A stretch of 64,000 nt of DNA, taken from contig NZ_QXXQ01000008.1 of assembly GCF_003570715.1 (NCBI RefSeq), positions 1 through 64,000 on the forward strand. Direction: 5' to 3'. Positions 50,984-59,144 of this stretch are shown here, one piece after another; within the stretch, counting starts at the first letter, position 1, and every line of letters begins with the position of its first letter. Below the pieces are notes generated by a model, which worked only from the letters and a program-made list of their open reading frames with translations, was not told the origin of the DNA and made no database searches. A program made the position numbers and the translations under genes. This DNA is from Gemmobacter lutimaris. GTDB taxonomy: Bacteria > Pseudomonadota > Alphaproteobacteria > Rhodobacterales > Rhodobacteraceae.

Positions 50984-52472
50984 CGGCTGTGGCCTCTTCG
51001 GTTGTGCCCATGACCAGCCGGACCACGGCGGTTTCGGTAATCGCCGCGCCCTGCAACTCGCCCGCCACCCGGCCCTGCCGCATCACCAGAACGCGGTCGG
51101 AGAGGCCGAGGATTTCCGGCATGTCAGAGGAGATGACGATGACACTCAGCCCGTCGCGGGCGAGGCGGTCGATGAAATGGTAGATCTGGCTCTTGGTGCC
51201 GATGTCGATGCCGCGCGTGGGCTCGTCGATGATGACGATCTGCGGATCGGGCAACATGGTCTTGGCAAGCAACAGCTTCTGCTGGTTGCCGCCGGACAGG
51301 TTGCCCACCGCCATGTCGCGGCGCGGGGCGCGGATGTCGAAATCCTCGATGGCGCGGGTCAGCGCGGTTTCCTCGGCGGGCCGCGAGATCATCAGGCGGC
51401 CAAAACGGCCCAGCGTCGAAAGCGTCAGGTTCTCGCGCAGTGATTTGTCGAGCAGCAAGCCCAGTTCCTTGCGATCCTCGGTCAGATAGGCAAGGCCACG
51501 GACGGCCGCATCGGCAGCGGAATGCAGCGTGATCGATTGGCCCTCGCGGCGCAGACTGCCGTGATGCGAGCGCAGGCCCACCAGCCCCTCGGCCAGTTCG
51601 GTGCGCCCCGAGCCGACCAGACCGGAAATCCCCAGAACCTCGCCGCGCCTGAGGGTGAAACTGACATCCCGCACCACCGGCGGCACGCTGAAACCCTGCA
51701 CCTCCAGCACGACGGGGCCGAAACTGTCGCGCCGGGGCGGGAAGATGTCTTTCAGATCCCGCCCGACCATGGCAGTGGCCATGCCATCCTCGGTCAGCTC
51801 GCCACGAAGCGCCTGCCGCACCACGGCACCGTCGCGCAGCACGGTGATGCGGTCGGCGAGATGACGCACCTCGTCCAGCCGGTGCGAGGTATAAAGCAGC
51901 GCGACGCCACTGGCGCGCAGGCGGTCGATCTGGCGGAACAGCACCTCCACCTCACGGTGGGTCAGCACAGCGGAAGGCTCGTCCATGATCAGGACGCGCG
52001 CCTTGCGCCCCAGCGCCTTGGCGATCTCGACCATCTGGCGATCCGAGACCGCGAGATCGCGGATGCGGGCATCCGGGCTGACCCGGCAATCCAGTTGATC
52101 GAGCAGCGCCTGCGTCTCGCGCCGCATCGCGCGATGATCCAGCAGGAACCGCCCCGGCTCGCGTCCCAGGAACACATTCTGCGCCACCGACAGATCGGGG
52201 GCGAGGTTGAATTCCTGATGGATGACGACGACGCCCGCCGCCTCGGCCTCGGCCCCGCTGCGATAGGGCGCGGGCTGGCCGTCCAGCAGCACCTGACCGG
52301 AGGTCGGCGCCAGAAAACCACCGAGGATCTTCATGATGGTCGATTTGCCGGCGCCGTTTTCACCGATCAGCGCATGAACCTCGCCGGGTCTCAGCGCGAA
52401 GTCGATGCCATGCAGCACCTCGATCGGGCCGAAGCTCTTGTGCACATCCTGAAGCGCCAGCGCCGGGGTCAT
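50976..52472 (-). CDS. sugar ABC transporter ATP-binding protein with two ABC domains (RbsA type)
   Basis: 498 residues from the ATG at 52472, which overlaps the oxidoreductase stop as ATGA; a TTG twelve bases upstream is less likely. The first ABC domain (1-235) has Walker A GENGAGKST and Walker B VLIMDEPSAVL. The second (250-495) has the degenerate Walker A GLVGSGRTEL usual for this family, LSGGNQQKLLLAK and IVIIDEPTRGIDIGTK. It energises the importer. Confidence 0.94.
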   Translation of the reverse strand: MTPALALQDVHKSFGPIEVLHGIDFALRPGEVHALIGENGAGKSTIMKILGGFLAPTSGQVLLDGQPAPYRSGAEAEAAGVVVIHQEFNLAPDLSVAQNVFLGREPGRFLLDHRAMRRETQALLDQLDCRVSPDARIRDLAVSDRQMVEIAKALGRKARVLIMDEPSAVLTHREVEVLFRQIDRLRASGVALLYTSHRLDEVRHLADRITVLRDGAVVRQALRGELTEDGMATAMVGRDLKDIFPPRRDSFGPVVLEVQGFSVPPVVRDVSFTLRRGEVLGISGLVGSGRTELAEGLVGLRSHHGSLRREGQSITLHSAADAAVRGLAYLTEDRKELGLLLDKSLRENLTLSTLGRFGRLMISRPAEETALTRAIEDFDIRAPRRDMAVGNLSGGNQQKLLLAKTMLPDPQIVIIDEPTRGIDIGTKSQIYHFIDRLARDGLSVIVISSDMPEILGLSDRVLVMRQGRVAGELQGAAITETAVVRLVMGTTEEATADA

Positions 52473-53593
52473 GGCGCGACCCAAGCCGCGTTGCGTTTCG
52501 CCGATTGCACACAGGCCGCGACGAAGCGCATCCCCGAAAGCCCGTCAGAGAGGCCGGGAAACAACACGCCCTCCGGGCGCGCATCGCCCGCTTCATGCGC
52601 CCGGATCGCCTGCGCGGCTTCGGTATAGATATTGGCGAAACCTTCCAGATAGCCCTCCGGGTGGCCTGGCGGCACGCGGGAGACGCGTTGCGCCTCGGGC
52701 AGCGCCCCGGCGCCATTGCGGGTCAGCAGGCGTTTCGGTTGGCCGAAGGGCGTGAACCACAGGCGGTTGGGGTTCTCCTGTTCCCATTCCAACCCACCTT
52801 TGGCGCCGTAAACCCGCAGCCGCAGCCCGTTCTCGTTCCCCGGCGCCACCTGACTGGCCCAGAGCATCCCCTTCGCCCCGCCGGGATAGCGCAGCATCAC
52901 ATGCGCATTGTCATCCAGCGCCCGCCCCGGCACGAAGCTGGAAAGATCGGCAGCCAGAGCCTCCGGCTCCATCCCCGTGACGAAAGCCGCGAGATTCCAG
53001 GCATGCGTGCCAATGTCCCCCAGCGCGCCACCAAGGCCGGACCTTGACGGATCGGTGCGCCAGTCGGCCTGTTTGCTGGCCACCGCCTCGGTCAGCCAGT
53101 CCTGCGCATATTCCACCTGCACCAGCCGCAGCGCGCCCAGATCGCCCGCCGCAATCATGGCGCGGGCCTGCCGGATCAGCGGATAGCCGGTGTAATTATG
53201 GGTCAGGATGAACAGCGCCTTCGAGGCTTCGGCCACCTTTGCCAGCCGCTTCGCCTCGGCCATGGTCGCGGTCAGCGGCTTGTCGCAAATGACGTGGATG
53301 CCGCGTTTGAGGAACTCGATGGCCGGTCCCGCGTGCATATGGTTCGGCGTCACGATGGCCACGGCCTGAATGCCATCCTTGCGCCGCGCCTCGCGCGCCG
53401 CCATCTGGCGATAATCGTCATAGCTGCGCGCCAGCCCGAGTTCCGCCGCCGAGGCCGCCGCCCGCGTGGGATCGGAGGACAGCGCCCCCGCCACCAGCGC
53501 ATATTGGCCATCAAGCCGCGCCGCTATGCGATGCACCCCGCCGATGAAGGCCCCCTGCCCGCCGCCCACCATGCCCAGCCGGATCGGTTCCAT
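52469..53593 (-). CDS. Gfo/Idh/MocA-family oxidoreductase
   Basis: 374 residues from the ATG at 53593. The Rossmann motif GMVGGGQGAFIGGVHRIAA is near 6-24 and the family's EKP-like motif appears as HVICDKPLTATMAEAKRL near 95-112, with the catalytic histidine expected in DIGTHAWNLAAF near 185. It oxidises or reduces a sugar or inositol derivative with NAD(P). It sits between the isomerase gene and the importer ATPase, as in inositol and related catabolic operons. Confidence 0.92.
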   Translation of the reverse strand: MEPIRLGMVGGGQGAFIGGVHRIAARLDGQYALVAGALSSDPTRAAASAAELGLARSYDDYRQMAAREARRKDGIQAVAIVTPNHMHAGPAIEFLKRGIHVICDKPLTATMAEAKRLAKVAEASKALFILTHNYTGYPLIRQARAMIAAGDLGALRLVQVEYAQDWLTEAVASKQADWRTDPSRSGLGGALGDIGTHAWNLAAFVTGMEPEALAADLSSFVPGRALDDNAHVMLRYPGGAKGMLWASQVAPGNENGLRLRVYGAKGGLEWEQENPNRLWFTPFGQPKRLLTRNGAGALPEAQRVSRVPPGHPEGYLEGFANIYTEAAQAIRAHEAGDARPEGVLFPGLSDGLSGMRFVAACVQSAKRNAAWVAP

Positions 53594-53597
53594 CGTC

Positions 53598-54656
53598 TCA
53601 GCCCCCCAGCCCGAGCATGCGGCGATTGGCAGCGCGGTCAGTGCCTGCATCCGCGAAATCGTCGAACGCCTTTTCGGTGACGCGGATGATATGGGCCTGC
53701 ACGAATTCGGCCCCCTCCCGCGCGCCATCCTCGGGGTGTTTCAGGCAGCATTCCCATTCGACGACCGCCCAGCCATCGAACCCGTATTGCGTCAGCTTCG
53801 AGAAGACACCGCCGAAATCCACCTGCCCATCGCCAAGGCTGCGGAAGCGCCCGGCGCGGTTCACCCAAGGTTGATAGCCACCATAGACCCCCTGCCGCCC
53901 GGTCGGGTTCAGCTCGGCGTCCTTCACATGGAACATGCGGATGCGGTCGTGATAGATGTCGATGTGTTCCAGATAGTCGAGATGCTGGAGCACATAATGC
54001 GACGGGTCATACAGCATGCAGGCCCGCGCGTGATTGCCGGTGCGCTCAAGGAACATCTCGTAGCTGATGCCGTCGTGCAGGTCCTCGCCGGGGTGGATTT
54101 CATAGCAGAGATCCACGCCGCAGTCCTCGGCATGGTCGAGCAGCGGGCGCCAGCGGCGGGCAAGCTCGTCAAAGGCTTCCTCGATCAGCCCGGCAGGGCG
54201 CTGCGGCCAAGGGTAGACATAGGGCCATGCCAGCGCACCCGAAAAGGTCGCCATGGCCCCAAGCCCCAGACGGCGCGAGGCGGTCAGCGCCTTTTTCACC
54301 TGATCCTGCGCCCATTCCGCCCGCACCGCCGGATTGCCACGCACAGCGGGCACTGCGAAGCCGTCAAAGGCCACATCATAGGCCGGATGCACCGCGACAA
54401 GCTGGCCTTGCAGATGGGTGGAAAGTTCGGTGATCGACAGGCCAGCCTCGGCCGCGATGCCCTTCACCTCGTCGCAATAGTCCTGCGAGGCGGCGGCGCG
54501 GTCCAGATCGAACAGCCGCGCGTCCCATGTCGGGATCTGCACCCCTCTGTAGCCGCAACCGGCAGCCCAACGAGTGATTTCGGCAAAGCTGTTGAACGGC
54601 GCTTCGTCCCCCGCGAATTGCGCAAGGAACAGGCCGGGGCCTTTGATCGTCCGCAT
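53598..54656 (-). CDS. sugar phosphate isomerase/epimerase (xylose-isomerase-like TIM barrel)
   Basis: 352 residues from the ATG at 54656 with GGAGGAGC upstream; the frame continues into the operator region but is not used. Metal-ligand segments CYEIHPGEDLHDGISYEMFL, MLYDPSHYVLQHLDYLEHI and VVEWECCLKHPEDGAREG identify the AP-endonuclease-2/xylose-isomerase fold. It probably isomerises or epimerises the ketose or inosose made by the neighbouring oxidoreductase. It is the first gene of the sugar operon, 140 bp from the divergent LacI gene. Confidence 0.9.
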   Translation of the reverse strand: MRTIKGPGLFLAQFAGDEAPFNSFAEITRWAAGCGYRGVQIPTWDARLFDLDRAAASQDYCDEVKGIAAEAGLSITELSTHLQGQLVAVHPAYDVAFDGFAVPAVRGNPAVRAEWAQDQVKKALTASRRLGLGAMATFSGALAWPYVYPWPQRPAGLIEEAFDELARRWRPLLDHAEDCGVDLCYEIHPGEDLHDGISYEMFLERTGNHARACMLYDPSHYVLQHLDYLEHIDIYHDRIRMFHVKDAELNPTGRQGVYGGYQPWVNRAGRFRSLGDGQVDFGGVFSKLTQYGFDGWAVVEWECCLKHPEDGAREGAEFVQAHIIRVTEKAFDDFADAGTDRAANRRMLGLGG

Positions 54657-54690
54657 CAGCTCCTCCCAAAACTGGTGACGGGACCGATTA

Positions 54691-54704
54691 TGTAATCGGT
54701 TACA
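54691..54704. promoter_or_regulatory. LacI-type operator 1
   Basis: TGTAATCGGTTACA is a near-perfect CG-centred palindrome, the shape bound by LacI/GalR-family proteins. It lies 35-48 bp upstream of the isomerase start in the divergent gap. Confidence 0.85.
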
Positions 54705-54722
54705 TAAACGATAGACATGCGA

Positions 54723-54736
54723 TGTAATCGTTTGCA
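54723..54736. promoter_or_regulatory. LacI-type operator 2
   Basis: TGTAATCGTTTGCA matches operator 1 in ten of fourteen positions. The two centres are 32 bp apart, about three helical turns, so two dimers could bind the same face of the DNA. Confidence 0.75.
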
Positions 54737-54796
54737 AGATGATTCTTGTCTCGCAGAAACGATTGAGCGCACGTCGGCCCCGGCGTATGAAAGGCC

Positions 54797-55798
54797 ATGA
54801 AACACGACCGGCCCAAAATCAGCGACGTTGCCCGCCTTGCCGGGGTTTCCACCGCCACGGTCAGCCGGGCGTTGTCTGCCCCTGAACGGGTCAGCGAGGA
54901 AACCCGCGCCGCCGTGCAACAGGCGGTGGAGGCGACGGGATACCGGCTGAACCTTGCCGCCCGCAACCTGCGTCACCGGCGAACCGGCGGGATCGTCGCG
55001 CTGGTGCCGAACCTCGCCAACCCGTTCTTTTCGCAGATCCTGTCGGGCATCGCCTCGGTCCTTGGTCCGGCCGGTTACAACCTGCTGATCGCCGACACCC
55101 GCACCGCGGACGCGCAAACCCTGCTGGATTACGCGGAACCCAGCAGGGCCGATGGCCTGATCATCCTCGACGGCACGTTGCCTGCCACCGCTTTGCAAGG
55201 GCGGGTGCCGGTGGTCGAGGCCTGCGAATGGGTGCCCGGCCTGCCCGCGCCACGCGTGAAGATCGACAATCGCGCGGCGGCGGGGCTGGCCATTGGTCAC
55301 CTGGCCGATCTGGGCCATCGCCGCATCGGCCATGTCGCCGGACCGCGCGGCAACGTGCTGACCGAGGCGCGGCTGTCGGGCACCGCCGAGGCACTGGCGG
55401 CGCGCGGATTGCCCTTTCCCGAGGAACATCTTTATCCCGGCGATTTCTCGCTCGATTCCGGGCGCGAGGCGGCGCGGATCTGGCTGGATCAGCCCGCCGC
55501 GACCCGGCCGACCGCGCTGTTCCTCGCCTCCGACGCCATGGCCTGCGGCTTCATCGGCGAGGTGCAGCGCCACGGGCTGCGCGTGCCCGGCGATCTGTCG
55601 GTGGTGGGATTCGACGACATCGAACTGGTGGCCCATATCTCGCCGCCGCTGACCACAATCCGCCAGCCCCGCACCGAGATTGGCCGTGCCGCCGCCGAAC
55701 GCATGCTGGCCTGCCTGAAGGGCGAGACGCGCGAGGCCGATACCGTGCTGCCGGTGGAGCTGATCCTGCGCGCCAGCACTGGCCCCGCCCCCGCCTGA
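54797..55798 (+). CDS. LacI-family transcriptional regulator
   Basis: 333 residues. The N-terminal helix-turn-helix and hinge (KISDVARLAGVSTATVSRALSAPERVSEETRAAV and GYRLNLAARNLR) are at about 7-58. The periplasmic-binding-like effector domain at 62-330 contains GIVALVPNLANPFFSQIL, DGLIILDG and ALFLASDAMACGFIGE. It should repress the divergent sugar operon and possibly itself through the two CG-centred operators in the 140-bp gap. The inducer is probably the imported sugar or an intermediate. Confidence 0.94.
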   Translation: MKHDRPKISDVARLAGVSTATVSRALSAPERVSEETRAAVQQAVEATGYRLNLAARNLRHRRTGGIVALVPNLANPFFSQILSGIASVLGPAGYNLLIADTRTADAQTLLDYAEPSRADGLIILDGTLPATALQGRVPVVEACEWVPGLPAPRVKIDNRAAAGLAIGHLADLGHRRIGHVAGPRGNVLTEARLSGTAEALAARGLPFPEEHLYPGDFSLDSGREAARIWLDQPAATRPTALFLASDAMACGFIGEVQRHGLRVPGDLSVVGFDDIELVAHISPPLTTIRQPRTEIGRAAAERMLACLKGETREADTVLPVELILRASTGPAPA

Positions 55799-55800
55799 CC

Positions 55801-56598
55801 TCAGCCCAAATGCGCCCCGGCACCGATCTGGCGCGAGATGCGGTCGCACATCTCGATCAGTTGTCCACGGGTCTCCGTCAGTGACACGGCCGATGTTCCG
55901 GTCAGACGCTGAACGAAGGGGATGGTCACCGCTGCAATCACGCGACCGCGGAAATCCAACACCGGCACCGACAGGTTGGTGACCCCCGCGATGGTGAAAG
56001 ACGGATTTTCACAGTAGCCGGCCGCACGCACGCCGGGCAGATCGTCGCGGAAGGCCGCGAGTTTCGCCGGGTCAATGTGCCCGCCTTCGGCCTCGGCCAT
56101 CTCTGCCAGCAGCGCGTCGCGCGCGTCATCGTCCTTCCAGGCCGCCAGCACCCGGCCCGATGCGGTTTCGAGAATCGGGATATGCGCACCCAGCCGCACA
56201 CTGGTCAGGTTGTTGTCCTGACAATCCACCTGCGCAATCACCAGCACCCGGCCGGAATGCAGGATACCCATGTGCATCGACTGGTTCACCCGGTCAGCCA
56301 AGCGTTGCATCGCGTCACCGGCGATCGAGGTCAGCCTGCGCGTCGGCGGGTGGCGATGCGCCATTTCGAACAGCTTGGTCGACAGAAGATAGCGGTCGCC
56401 ATCCTCGGCCAATTCGACATAGCCACGCTTGCGCAACACCATCAGCATCCGAAAAATCTCTGACGCTGTTCGCCCCAGTGTCTTTGCAATCTCAACCTGG
56501 CTTTTGCCCTCGGCTTCCGTCGCCAGCAATTCCAGAATGTCCAGCCCCTTGGACAGGGCGGGTGCCCGATACTTGTCGTCGTCTTCGCTGTCTGTCAT
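55801..56598 (-). CDS. IclR-family transcriptional regulator
   Basis: 265 residues, full length. The winged helix at about 12-75 (LSKGLDILELLATEAEGKSQVEIAKTLGRTASEIFRMLMVL) is followed by the effector domain (about 90-255: MQRLADRVNQSMHMGILHSGRVLVIAQVD, GAHIPILETASGRVLAAW, ITNLSVPVLDFRGRVIAAVT-like end). It diverges from the solute-binding-like/CoA-transferase pair and may also control the sugar-acid operon at 59-64 kb. It converges on the LacI gene with 2 bp between stops. Confidence 0.93.
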   Translation of the reverse strand: MTDSEDDDKYRAPALSKGLDILELLATEAEGKSQVEIAKTLGRTASEIFRMLMVLRKRGYVELAEDGDRYLLSTKLFEMAHRHPPTRRLTSIAGDAMQRLADRVNQSMHMGILHSGRVLVIAQVDCQDNNLTSVRLGAHIPILETASGRVLAAWKDDDARDALLAEMAEAEGGHIDPAKLAAFRDDLPGVRAAGYCENPSFTIAGVTNLSVPVLDFRGRVIAAVTIPFVQRLTGTSAVSLTETRGQLIEMCDRISRQIGAGAHLG

Positions 56599-56667
56599 TC
56601 GCCCGCCCCACTTTCGGCTGAGTATACACGCCCTCCGCCCCCCTCGCGCAATCCCCTCTTTGTTTGA

Positions 56668-56681
56668 GATATAAAATTATC
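56668..56681. promoter_or_regulatory. AT-rich dyad upstream of the solute-binding-like gene
   Basis: GATATAAAATTATC (arms GATA/TATC) stands out in an AT-rich stretch inside the 135-bp divergent gap between the IclR gene and the plus-strand pair. It is a candidate IclR site; the surrounding bases also supply promoter-like AT-rich DNA. Confidence 0.4.
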
Positions 56682-56733
56682 TTTTACTTGTGAAAGTATC
56701 TGCTAGGCTAGCTCCATGAGAGAGGAGCCGAGG

Positions 56734-57870
56734 ATGCAGCCCATCAGCTTGCGTGGAATGACATGGTCCGACCCGCGCGGATATGACCCTGTGGTCGCCG
56801 CCGCCACGGCCTTCGCCAAGGTGATGCCGGGGGTGACGATCACCTGGGACAAGCGCTCGCTTCAGGGGTTTGAATCGACGCCGGTCGATGAACTGGCGGC
56901 GTGCTATGACCTGATGGTCATCGACCACCCCCATGTCGGCGCAGTGGTGGCCGAAAACTGCCTGCTGCCGCTGGACCATCACGCTGAGCCGCATGCACTG
57001 GACCGGCTGCGCGGCGAAAGCGTGGGGCGCAGCTTTGACAGCTATTTCTATGCCGGTCATCAATGGGCGCTGCCGATCGACGCCGCCGCGCAGGTGCAGG
57101 CGATCCGCCCCGATCTGCTGACCGCCCCGTTGACCCGCTTCGCCGATGTGCTGACCGAGGCGAAGGCGGGGCGCGTGGTCTGGCCACTGCGCGCGCCGCA
57201 TATCCTGATGAGCTTCTTCACGCTGGCCGCCAATATCGGCGCGCCCTGTGCCGTGGTGCCCGGCCCGCTGCTGCCCCGTGCGGCGGGACTTCAGGTGCTG
57301 GCGGCGATGCAGGCGCTGGCCGAGGCGGTCGATCCCGGCTGTCACGCCATGGACCCGATTGCAGCGCTGGATACGCTGGCCGAGGGGAGCCGTTTCGCGC
57401 TGGTGCCGCTGACCTACCTTTACGCGCCCTATGCGCGCGATGCCTACCGGCCGCACCGGCTGCGGTTTCACGACATCCCGGCACTCGGAGCCAGCGGCCC
57501 GCTCGGCTCGGCGCTCGGCGGCACCGGCATCGCGGTTTCGGCGCGCACCGCAGCACCCGAGGCCGCCTGCCGCTTTGCCTTCTTCCTCGCCTCGGCCGAA
57601 GTGCAGCGCGGGATTTACGCAGCCGCAAACGGCCAGCCCGGCAATGCACTGGCATGGTCCGACGCGGCGGTGAACGCAGCCACTGGCGGGGCCTATGCCG
57701 CAACCCGCATGACGCATGAGGCCGCCTGGCTGCGCCCGCGCCATGCCGGTTACATGGGCTTTCAGGAGGAAGGCTCGGCCATTGTCGCGGATGCCCTGCG
57801 CGGTCGCACAAGCCATGATACGGCGCTGGACGCGCTCGACACCGCCTTTGCACGGAGCTTTCCGCAATGA
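56734..57870 (+). CDS. solute-binding-protein-fold protein without a signal peptide
   Basis: 378 residues from the ATG at 56734, preceded at 6 bp by AGGAG; an ATG at 56716 has no ribosome-binding site. The body resembles carbohydrate-type extracellular solute-binding proteins (YDLMVIDHPHVGAVVAENCLLPLDHH, GHQWALPIDAAAQVQAIRPDLL, ACRFAFFLASAEVQRGIY). The N-terminus MQPISLRGMTWSDPRG has no charged-hydrophobic signal, so the protein should stay in the cytoplasm. No permease is linked; it overlaps the CoA-transferase gene by 4 bp. A cytoplasmic sensing or substrate-channelling role is possible. Function unknown. Confidence 0.75.
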   Translation: MQPISLRGMTWSDPRGYDPVVAAATAFAKVMPGVTITWDKRSLQGFESTPVDELAACYDLMVIDHPHVGAVVAENCLLPLDHHAEPHALDRLRGESVGRSFDSYFYAGHQWALPIDAAAQVQAIRPDLLTAPLTRFADVLTEAKAGRVVWPLRAPHILMSFFTLAANIGAPCAVVPGPLLPRAAGLQVLAAMQALAEAVDPGCHAMDPIAALDTLAEGSRFALVPLTYLYAPYARDAYRPHRLRFHDIPALGASGPLGSALGGTGIAVSARTAAPEAACRFAFFLASAEVQRGIYAAANGQPGNALAWSDAAVNAATGGAYAATRMTHEAAWLRPRHAGYMGFQEEGSAIVADALRGRTSHDTALDALDTAFARSFPQ

Positions 57871-59006
57871 CCCCCGACCTGCTGCCCCTCGCGGGCCTGC
57901 GTGTACTGGATTTCAGCCAGTTCCTCGCCGGACCCTATGCCGCACTGAAACTGGCCGATCTGGGTGCCGATGTGGTGAAGGTGGAACGCAAGGGACAGGG
58001 CGACCTGTCGCGCTACCTCTACCTGACCGATACCAGGGTGGGCGGCGAAAGCACGATCTTCCACGCCATCAACCGCAACAAGCGGTCCATCGCCATCGAC
58101 CTGAAATCCGAGACCGACCGCGCGGCGGTGGCGGAACTGATCCGCGGCGCCGATGTCGTGTTGCAGAACTTCCGCCCCGGCGTGATGGAGCGGCTGGGCT
58201 TCGGCTATGATGCGGTGAAGGCGCTGAACCCGAAGATCGTCTATGGCTCGGTCACCGGCTATGGCAGCGCGGGGCCCTGGGTCGATCTGCCGGGGCAGGA
58301 TCTGCTGGCGCAGGCGCGGGCCGGGGTGATGTGGCTGAATGGCGGAGCCGAGGACGGGCCGGTTGCCATCGGCCTGCCGATTGCCGACATCCTTGCCGGG
58401 GCCGCGCTGGCGCATGGCGTGCTGGCACTGCTGTTCCGCCGCGAACGGGCGGGGATCGGCGGGCAGGTCGAAACCTCACTGATCGAGGTGCTGGCGGATC
58501 TGCAATTCGAACTGCTGACCACATGGTTCAACGATGGCGGGCGGATGCCCAGACGCTCTGCCCAGAACCCGGCGCATGCCTATCTGGCGGCGCCCTATGG
58601 CGTTTACCGCACGGCAGATGGCCATGTCGCCATTGCGATGGGCAAGCTGGACCTTCTGGCACAAATCACCGGGCTGGACGAAGCGACCGCCGCGCTGGAT
58701 GCCTTTGCGGAACGTGACCGCATCAAGGCGGGCCTCGCGGCCCGGCTGACGACCCGCCCGACCGCTGACTGGATGAAAGCCTTCGTCGCCGCCGACATCT
58801 GGGCCGCCCCGGTGATGGACTGGCAGGAGTTAACGCGCGCCGGGATGCTCGACCTGCTGGAGATGGTGCAGGAGGTGCGGCGCGGCGATGTGGCGCTCCG
58901 CACCACCCGCCTGCCACTGCGCATCGACGGCACCCGCCCCACCTCGGCGCGCGCAGCGCCGCTTCTGGGTGATGCCAACGACCTGCTGTCGCGCGGCTGG
59001 GGCTGA
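57867..59006 (+). CDS. CaiB/BaiF-family CoA transferase
   Basis: 379 residues of the class III CoA-transferase family: GLRVLDFSQFLAGPYAALKLADLGADVVKVER near 9-40, NRNKRSIAIDLKSETDR near 70-86, FRPGVMERLGFGYDAVK and the later GGQVETSLIEVLADLQFE. It moves CoA between an acyl-CoA and an organic acid. The acyl groups are unknown; small dicarboxylic and hydroxy acids are usual. It is coupled to the solute-binding-like gene by an ATGA overlap and followed by a double inverted repeat. Confidence 0.92.
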   Translation: MTPDLLPLAGLRVLDFSQFLAGPYAALKLADLGADVVKVERKGQGDLSRYLYLTDTRVGGESTIFHAINRNKRSIAIDLKSETDRAAVAELIRGADVVLQNFRPGVMERLGFGYDAVKALNPKIVYGSVTGYGSAGPWVDLPGQDLLAQARAGVMWLNGGAEDGPVAIGLPIADILAGAALAHGVLALLFRRERAGIGGQVETSLIEVLADLQFELLTTWFNDGGRMPRRSAQNPAHAYLAAPYGVYRTADGHVAIAMGKLDLLAQITGLDEATAALDAFAERDRIKAGLAARLTTRPTADWMKAFVAADIWAAPVMDWQELTRAGMLDLLEMVQEVRRGDVALRTTRLPLRIDGTRPTSARAAPLLGDANDLLSRGWG

Positions 59007-59012
59007 AGGTCG

Positions 59013-59141
59013 CCGGGGGGCTGTCTGCCCCCCACGGCTCTTCGGGCCTTCCCCCGAGGATATTTGGACCAAGGCGAATAACGTTATCGCTGTTTCATCT
59101 TGGCGCAAATATCCCGGGGGTCCGGGGGCAGCGCCCCCGGC
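59013..59141. repeat. Rhodobacterial-type intergenic repeat, copies 2 and 3, in inverted arrangement
   Basis: Copy 2 (59013-59068) has the stem GGGGGGC-TGTCT-GCCCCCC (59015-59033) and the core CCCCCGAGGATATTTG (59051-59066). Copy 3 (59106-59141) is inverted: core CAAATATCCCGGGGG (59106-59120) and stem GGGGGC-AGC-GCCCCC (59124-59138). Between them lie CCAAG (59069-59073), ATAACGTTAT (59078-59087) and CTTGG (59099-59103). The whole block fills the gap between convergent genes and probably terminates both. Confidence 0.8.
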
Positions 59142-59144
59142 TTG

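Noticed and set aside
48956-51013. Long plus-strand open frame opposite the sugar ABC genes
   Set aside because: It is antisense to the binding protein and permease, is His/Arg/Gln-rich and lacks a start context.
54754-54767. Third LacI-type operator near the lacI-type gene start
   Set aside because: Only the central AAACGATT matches; the outer arms do not form a palindrome.
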